From the NCBI GenBank assembly GCA_030544215.1, contig JARZZO010000014.1:35803734-35867733 (forward strand): DNA of 64,000 nucleotides, in the 5' to 3' direction. Below are positions 58,358 to 64,000 of this stretch, piece by piece. The notes beneath the pieces are model-generated. The model was not told the DNA's origin. It saw only the letters and a program-made list of their open reading frames with translations, and searched no databases. The position numbers and the translations under genes are program-made. How positions within the stretch are numbered: position 1 is the stretch's first letter; every line of letters starts with the position of its first letter. This DNA comes from Zantedeschia hybrid cultivar (Eukaryota > Streptophyta > Magnoliopsida > Alismatales > Araceae).

Positions 58358-60826
58358 ATGTTCCATAGCTCCCCTTCGGCTGATAGTAGTTCTTCGGCCG
58401 AAGGTTATTCTTCTTGTTCTTCGTTTCAGCCTTCTGAATCTTCCTTGTCATCTCCCCTTTCTTTAAACTCCCTCGCTTCTCTCATGGCGGACGAGGCCGA
58501 AATGTTTGGTGCCGAAGAAGCCGAAGAGGTTCTCGCCACAGGCCAGGCTTCCTCTTCCGGCCGACATCAGGCCGAGACAGTTTTCGATGCCATGTGTACT
58601 CTTTCCGACGATGGGGTCAAGTACATTGCATCTTACTATCAGCTCCCATCTTGGACGATCCCCTATCGGCCTGGAACGAATACTAGGGCCAACTCTGTCC
58701 GTCCGGGTAGTTTTACCATTTATGAAGAAAGCTTTCGGACGGGTTTTCGCCTTCCCCTTTCCACCTTCGTAATTAATCTTCTGTGCTTCTACGGGTTGAC
58801 CCCGTCTCAATTTTTCCCTAATTCTTGGCGCACGGTCTATGCCTTCTTGGCTGTGCTCGCCTATATCGATGTTACCCCTTCGGTAAACATCTTCCGCTTT
58901 CTCTTCAAGATATAGCGGCAGGGAAAATCCGATTGGTACTGCTTTGTCCCTCGCCTCGACCGGGGTATCTTTTCCGAGAAGCCTTCGTCCATTCACGGTT
59001 GGAAGAAGAGCTTTATCTTGATCTCTCTCTTGGAGAAGGAGAAGAGTGTGTGGCCCTTCCCTACTGAGTGGGCACCACTGGCCGAGGGCCTCTCCGACCC
59101 GCCTTCCCTTAACCCCGATCAGCTTCATATCGTGAGCCTTATAGAAGCCGAGGCTCCGTACGATATAGCGGAGCTTTTCAACGAAGAGGAGCGGCTTGTG
59201 CAGACGGGGGCCTGGCCGGATCCGACGAAGGATCCTCCTCGGGTCTTTCCTTATCTTCCTCCCCAGGATGTCCCGGGGGAGACTGAAGGAGCCGCCGAGG
59301 TTGAGTCTCCGGCCGAAGCTCCTCCGACCGAAGAGGGTGCTGAGGCTTCGGCCGAGGGTAAGTCGTTATTGAGTTGTGGAGAGTCGTGCGCTGTAAGTTA
59401 CTAACTCCTTTTCTTCTGTCCGCAGAGATGACTGGGATTCGGGGACTCTTTGGTCGGCTCGCCCAGCAGTCTGGCCCATCTCAACCGTCCCAGCCGCAGG
59501 CGGCGGGAGAGGCGTAGCCCTGAAGGCCTGGGCGACAATACAGACAACGGCTTCGGTCGAGGGCCGCGTCGCTGCTGCCGCTCTCAAAAGAGAGAAAAAG
59601 GGCAAGTCGGTCGTACGGAGGGGTGGCCGACTATCGAAGCGGAGCCGGGCGGATGAGCCTGGTGAAATAGAGCCCTCCTCGGTAGCCAAGAGGTTAATCG
59701 CTGCCCGAGGGGCCCCGCTCTCGTCGCCTCCCGAAACGTCGAGGGGCGATTCCCCTTCGGCTGGGACGGCAGGTACAGAAGACCTCGGAGGTTCCGGGAC
59801 GCAGGTGTCCCGTGAACACGAGCACGAGCTATGGGTCCCGAATCTGGGGATCTATAAGGACGAGAGTCTGAAGAACTCTCGGACGTGCCTGCGCCTGCTC
59901 CGAGGCTTAACCCTCCCGATAGCCGAGGACGAGATGAAGGCAATGTCCTCGGACGGCTTGGCGATGCAGTGCGCTCGACTGTCGGTCCAAGTAAAAAAGC
60001 TTCTTTACTGGCCTCAGTCTGATATTTCCATTGGCTTGTTTTAGGATTGTTGATTTTCGTTTGCTTTTGGCTGCAGACCGCGGTCATGTGCGGGAGCCTG
60101 ATTCGCCGTCAGGTGGCCATTCAGCAAAGGCTCTTGGACGTCGACCAGGCCTCGGACCAGCCGGCTTCTAGCGGGGCCGCCCCGGCGCGACGTAGTCTTG
60201 AGGCTAGCGTCGATTTGCTCCTGAAAGCAAATGCCCGGATGCGGGCCGAGCTAGAGGAGCAAAAGGAGGTGACTCGCGCTTCCTTCGAGGCCAAGACGAA
60301 GGCCGAGCGGGAGAAGGAGAAAGCCGAGAAGGAGCTGGAGGCGGTCCGGGCCGCAAATGAAGCTCTAAAGGCCGAGATCCAGGACAAGGTCGACCAGCAG
60401 GTCACGGACCGCCGCCGCCATGCCGAGGAGGTCTCGGCTCTGAAGGCAAATCTGGAGGCTAAGGCTGAAGAGGCTGCTCGTTCAGCCGTAGCCAGTTATA
60501 AGGCCGGCCCAGATTATGCCAAAGAGATAATACAGGCTCAACTCGAGGCGGCATCGTCCGTGTTCAGCACAGGGCTGGCCATCGCCCAAAAGGTGTGTCC
60601 AACCGTGGACCTGACCGGCATCGCCCTTCCGACGGACGAGGAAGGCGAAGAGCTTCTGGCCTAGTGGGAGAAGCTTAAGGCCGAAAGAGCTTCGGCCCCA
60701 GTGGACGGCAACGCGGCCGTTCCCGATGAGGTCGCTCCTGCCGAGGCTGTTCAGGTCGAGGATTCTCCTTCCCCATCTCCTGGTCAGACCCCAGTCGATG
60801 TAGACGGCGAAAATACCGAAGGCTAA
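58358..60826 (+). pseudogene. Antisense gene of element C: PF04195-type protein with coiled coil
   Basis: Three exons are inferred: 58358-59357, 59426-59990 and 60077-60826, with GT-AG introns of 68 and 86 nt. The first exon encodes a Ser-rich start, then a domain typical of the 'putative gypsy-type transposon' family PF04195: YEESFRTGFRLPLS, LLCFYGLTPSQFFPNSW, PSVNIFRFLFK, WYCFVPRLDRG, SIHGWKKSFILI. Exon 3 is a charged coiled coil (ARMRAELEEQKEVTRASFEA and following) with an acidic Pro-rich tail. Defects are TAG at 58913, a one-base frame loss in exon 2 near 59515, and TAG at 60662. The undamaged protein would have about 771 residues. It occupies the same slot as the PMD gene of A and B but is not homologous. 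Its function is unknown. Confidence 0.75.
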
Positions 60827-61049
60827 TACGGGGGCTTGTCCCGGTTTTTGTTTTGACCTTTTCTGAAAGGCTGCACCCAGATGTACGGCCGATTTTGTAC
60901 TCTGATTTCATATAAATATGAAAGGTACTTTGCTTCTATTTTGTGTTCTGAACGAATGACCGAGTCTGGCTCTTCTTGTGGCCGAGACCATATTGTCGTT
61001 TAGATGCGGCTCCCACGGCCGAAGCCAATCCAGATTCGGATATGGACTT
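60827..61049. other. Spacer between antisense gene and array of C
   Basis: No gene. I looked for GNRA hairpins like those of A and B and found none. An ATATAAATATG-type stretch near 60912 may serve as a 3'-end signal for the antisense transcript. Confidence 0.4.
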
Positions 61050-62047
61050 AGAAAATAATGTCGCTCCCGATACAGTTTGCATGGCCGAAGCCACTCCCGG
61101 TACGGTCTACACGGACTTTAGAGAATACCATGCCGCTCCCGATACGGTTTGCATGGCCGAAGCCACTCCCGGTACGGTTTACACGGACATAGAGAATACC
61201 ATGCCGCTCCCGATACGGTTTGCATGGCCGAACCCACCCCCGGTACGGTTTACACGGACTTAGATAATACCATGCCGCTCCCGATACGGTTTGCATGGCC
61301 GAAGCCACTCCCGGTACGGTCTACACGGACTTTAGAGAATATCATGCCGCTCCCGATACGGTTTGCATGGCCGAAGTCACTCCCGGTACGGTTTACACGG
61401 ACTTAGAGAATACCATGCCGCTCCCGATACGGTTTGCATGGCTGAAGCCACCCCCGGTACGGTTTACACGGACTTAGAGAATACCATGCCGCTCCCGATA
61501 CGGTTTGCATGGCCGAAGCCACTCCCGATACGGTTTACATGGACTTAGAGAATACCATGCCGCTCCCAATACGGTTTGCATGGCCGAAGCCACTCCCGGT
61601 ACGGTTTACACGGACTTAGAGAATACCATGCCGCTCCCGATACGGTTTACATGGCCGAAGCCACCCCCGGTACGGTTTACACGGACTTAGAGAATACCAT
61701 GCCGCTCCCGATACGGTTTGCATGGCCGAAGCCACTCCCGGTACGGTTTACACGGACTTATAGAATACCATGCCGCTCCCGATACGGTTTGCATGGCCGA
61801 AGCCACTCCCGGTACGGTTTACACGGACTTAGAGAATACCATGCCGCTCCCGATACGGTTTGCATGGTCGAAGCCACTCCCGGTACGGTTTACACGGACA
61901 AAAAATACCATGCCGCTCCCGATACCGTTTGCATGGCCGAAGCCACTCCCGGTACGGTTTACACGGACTTAGAGAATACCATGCCGCTCCCGATATGGTT
62001 CGCATGGCCGAAACCACTCCCGGTACGGTTTACACGGACTTAAAGAA
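61050..62047 (-). repeat. 71-bp tandem array of element C (about 14 units)
   Basis: Each unit contains two related 17-bp pieces, CGATACGGTTTGCATGG and CGGTACGGTTTACACGG, joined by different spacers, so the unit arose from an older shorter repeat. A few units carry small deletions, for example near 61900. It lies between pol and the antisense gene, the same slot as the 44-bp array of A and B. Confidence 0.95.
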
Positions 62048-62118
62048 TACCATGCCAGATATGATATTAAAGGGAGAAATTTATTCATGCCTTGCGGTTA
62101 AATTCCGGGGGAAGTAAC
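62048..62118. other. Short spacer between array and pol end of C
   Basis: Nothing recognised. Confidence 0.5.
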
Positions 62119-64000
62119 TTACATGAAATAACGCCGAAGGCGTTCCACATTCCAGGTGCGAGGGAGAGGTTGGCCCGAAAGGGTTTCCAACCGATAAGCT
62201 CCTCGTCGAATTACCTCCCTTACGCGATATGGTCCTTCCCAGTTGGGAGAAAGCTTCCCTGCGGCTTCGGCTGGTTTAGATGCATGAGCATTGCTCAACA
62301 CGAGGCTCCCGGTTTCAAAGCTTCGGGGCTTCACTCGAGTATTGTGGTATCTGGCCATGCGTTGCTGATAAGCTGCTAGTCGAATGCGAGCTTTATCTCT
62401 GGTTTCTTCTATAAGATCAAGGTGATCTTTTAAGGCTTCTTCATTGGCTTCTGGATTTTGAGTAAGGACTCTCGGCGCGGGAAGGCCAATTTCGACAGGA
62501 ATAACGACTTCTACCCTATAAGCCAATACGGAACGGGGTTTCGCCGGTTGGGGGTTTGGCTTGTAGTCTGATAAGCCCACAGAACACTTGGTAGCTCTTC
62601 TACCCATCGGCCTTTGGCTTCGCCGAGGCGAGTCTTCAGTCCTCGCAATAGACTTCGGTTAGTGACCTCGACCTGGCCATTTGTCCGGGGGTGTGCTACT
62701 GATGTAAATTTGTGGAGAATGCCGAAGCTGGCGCAGTTGTCCTTGAACCGATGGCTGTCAAATTGTTTGCCGTTGTCTGAGATGATGGCCCGAGGGATGC
62801 CGTACCGACAGATGATGGACTTCCATATGAAGTTCCATGCGTTGCTATCGGTTATGGACGCGAGGGGTTCGGCTTCTACCCATTTAGTAAAGTAGTCTAC
62901 CGCCACGATAAGGAACTTCCTTTGGTCGGTGGCGATGGGAAAGGGCCCTAAGAGGTCGATTCCCCATTGGGCGAAAGGCCAGGGGTCCGATAAAGGAGTT
63001 AGAAGGGTTGCTGACTGGTGGATGAGGGAGCTGAACCTCTGGCATTGATCGCAGCGACGGACGAGGGTAGTTGCGTCCTCTCGGAGCGTCGGCCACCAGT
63101 ATCCATGCCTCAAAAGCTTGTGAGCTAGGGCCCTTCCTCCTGCATGTGCCCCGCATACCCCTTCATATACCTCTTGCAGCGCGTAGTTAGCTTCGGCCGG
63201 ACCGAGACATCGCAAGAGTGGTCGGCCGAAGGACTTTTTATATAGCAGCCCATCCAAGAGAAGGAAGTGAGAAGAGCGCTGCCGAATATGTCTTGCTTCC
63301 TTTGGATCGGGCGGGACTTCTCCTCGGAGGAGGAAAGTGGCTAGGGGAGTCATCCAAGTCTCGGTTTCAGCTTCGGTCACTTGCATGTCGTCCGGCTCTT
63401 CGAGGCTTGGCTCGGCGAGTTCTTCTACAAGAATCATTCGGCCTCCTCCCCCAACCTGAGTTGATGCTAGCCGGGAGAGAGCATCGGCTCGAGCATTCTC
63501 GGCTCTCGGGATCCGCACAATTTCATAGGAATTGAATTAAGCGAGGATCTTGCGAGTTACCTGGAGATAAGATGTCATTATCGCATCCCGTGCCTCGTAT
63601 TCCCCATAAATGTGACTGGCGATTAGCTGAGAGTCGCTAAATGCCTTTATGTTCTGCACGCCAAGCTTTCTAGCGGCCCGAAGGTCGGAGATGAGAGCTT
63701 CGTATTCGGCAGCATTATTGGTAGCTGGAAAGGAGAAGCGTAGCGCATACTCCGTGACGATCCCTTCGGGAGACGCCAAGATCCATCTGGCCCCGCTGCC
63801 TACGGAGCATGCGGAGCCATCTACATAGAGCCGCCATTCATCTGCCGGCGTAAGAGCCGAAGTATCCTCGGCCTCGGATACATTGACTTCCGGCTGAGGT
63901 GCCGAGGGATCTTCGGGGGTGAGCTCGGCAATAAAATCGGCTAAGGCTTGAGCTTTTATTGCTACCCGAGGCGCATAGGAAACGTTGAACTCTCCCAGTT
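62119..64000 (-). pseudogene. pol: Partial pol of element C: second RNase H and integrase
   Basis: Read from the window edge down to the stop at 62119. The frame opens with the linker and archaeal-type RNase H (WRLYVDGSACSVGSGA, TNNAAEYEALISDLRAARKLG, FSDSQL, RAENARADALSRLAS). Integrase follows: H-H-C-C zinc module (GVCGAHAGGRALAHKLLRHG...CDQCQRF), catalytic DLLGPFP, SDNGKQF and TNGQVEVTNRSL, then a GPYRV tail. A TAA at 63537 lies between the RNase H E/D region and its last motif. At least two small indels around 62530-62570 shift the frame between the integrase core and tail. RT and everything before it are outside the window. Confidence 0.9.

Larger units (their letters stand above)
56561..64000 (-). 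mobile_element. Element C: second Tat-family retrotransposon, cut by window end
   Basis: In minus orientation the visible part is, from the 3' end: LTR 56561-57501, PPT, antisense gene, 71-bp array, and the second RNase H plus integrase part of pol. RT, protease, gag, PBS and the 5' LTR lie beyond 64000. Its sequence is unrelated at the nucleotide level to A and B, although the layout is the same. Confidence 0.85.

Overview
The window is plant DNA, almost certainly from a seed-plant nuclear genome or nuclear-type insertions. About 58 of the 64 kb are three Ty3/gypsy LTR retrotransposons of the Tat (Ogre/Retand/Grande-like) lineage. The lineage call rests on the fused gag-protease-RT-RNaseH polyprotein, a second archaeal-type RNase H before the integrase, and an extra gene in antisense orientation between pol and the 3' LTR. 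I cannot name the species. I saw no tRNA, rRNA or intact cellular gene.

Layout. 1-3664 is a left flank with no recognised gene apart from a decayed RNase H fragment and a small unknown ORF. Element A (+ strand, 3665-53920, about 25.3 kb without its insert) has a 3.46-kb 5' LTR, a PBS, a 3160-codon gag-pol with four stops, repeat arrays, a 10-exon antisense gene, a PPT and a 3' LTR. Element B (- strand, 26964-51957, 25.0 kb) belongs to the same family and is inserted in opposite orientation inside A's 3' LTR, flanked by the 5-bp duplication CACAC. 53921-56560 is the right flank and ends in a decayed LINE-type RNase H. Element C (- strand, 56561 to beyond the window end) is a different Tat element cut by the window edge. 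Its 3' LTR, antisense gene, 71-bp array and the RNase H/integrase end of pol are visible.

How the parts work together. In A and B the sense strand encodes one continuous polyprotein: capsid, two zinc-knuckle modules, protease, RT, RNase H, second RNase H and integrase. Downstream lie a 44-bp tandem array and three tandem GNRA-tetraloop hairpins, then a gene read from the other strand. That gene has ten exons, and its splice sites and reading frame close exactly in both copies (4242 nt in B; 4224 nt in A after allowing for one lost base). It encodes a plant-mobile-domain (PMD) protein with basic segments and a C-terminal coiled coil. C has the same layout, but its antisense gene encodes an unrelated PF04195-type protein, also with introns and a coiled-coil tail. 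All nine nonsense mutations that can be polarised between A and B are C-to-T or G-to-A, as expected for methylated, silenced DNA. B is younger than A, by nesting and by LTR divergence (roughly 1% versus 1.4% by eye).

The most interesting signals are the intron-rich antisense PMD gene, the three covarying GNRA hairpins, the A/B inverted repeat with arms of about 23 kb, and clusters of TGGGCC motifs in two unrelated LTR families.
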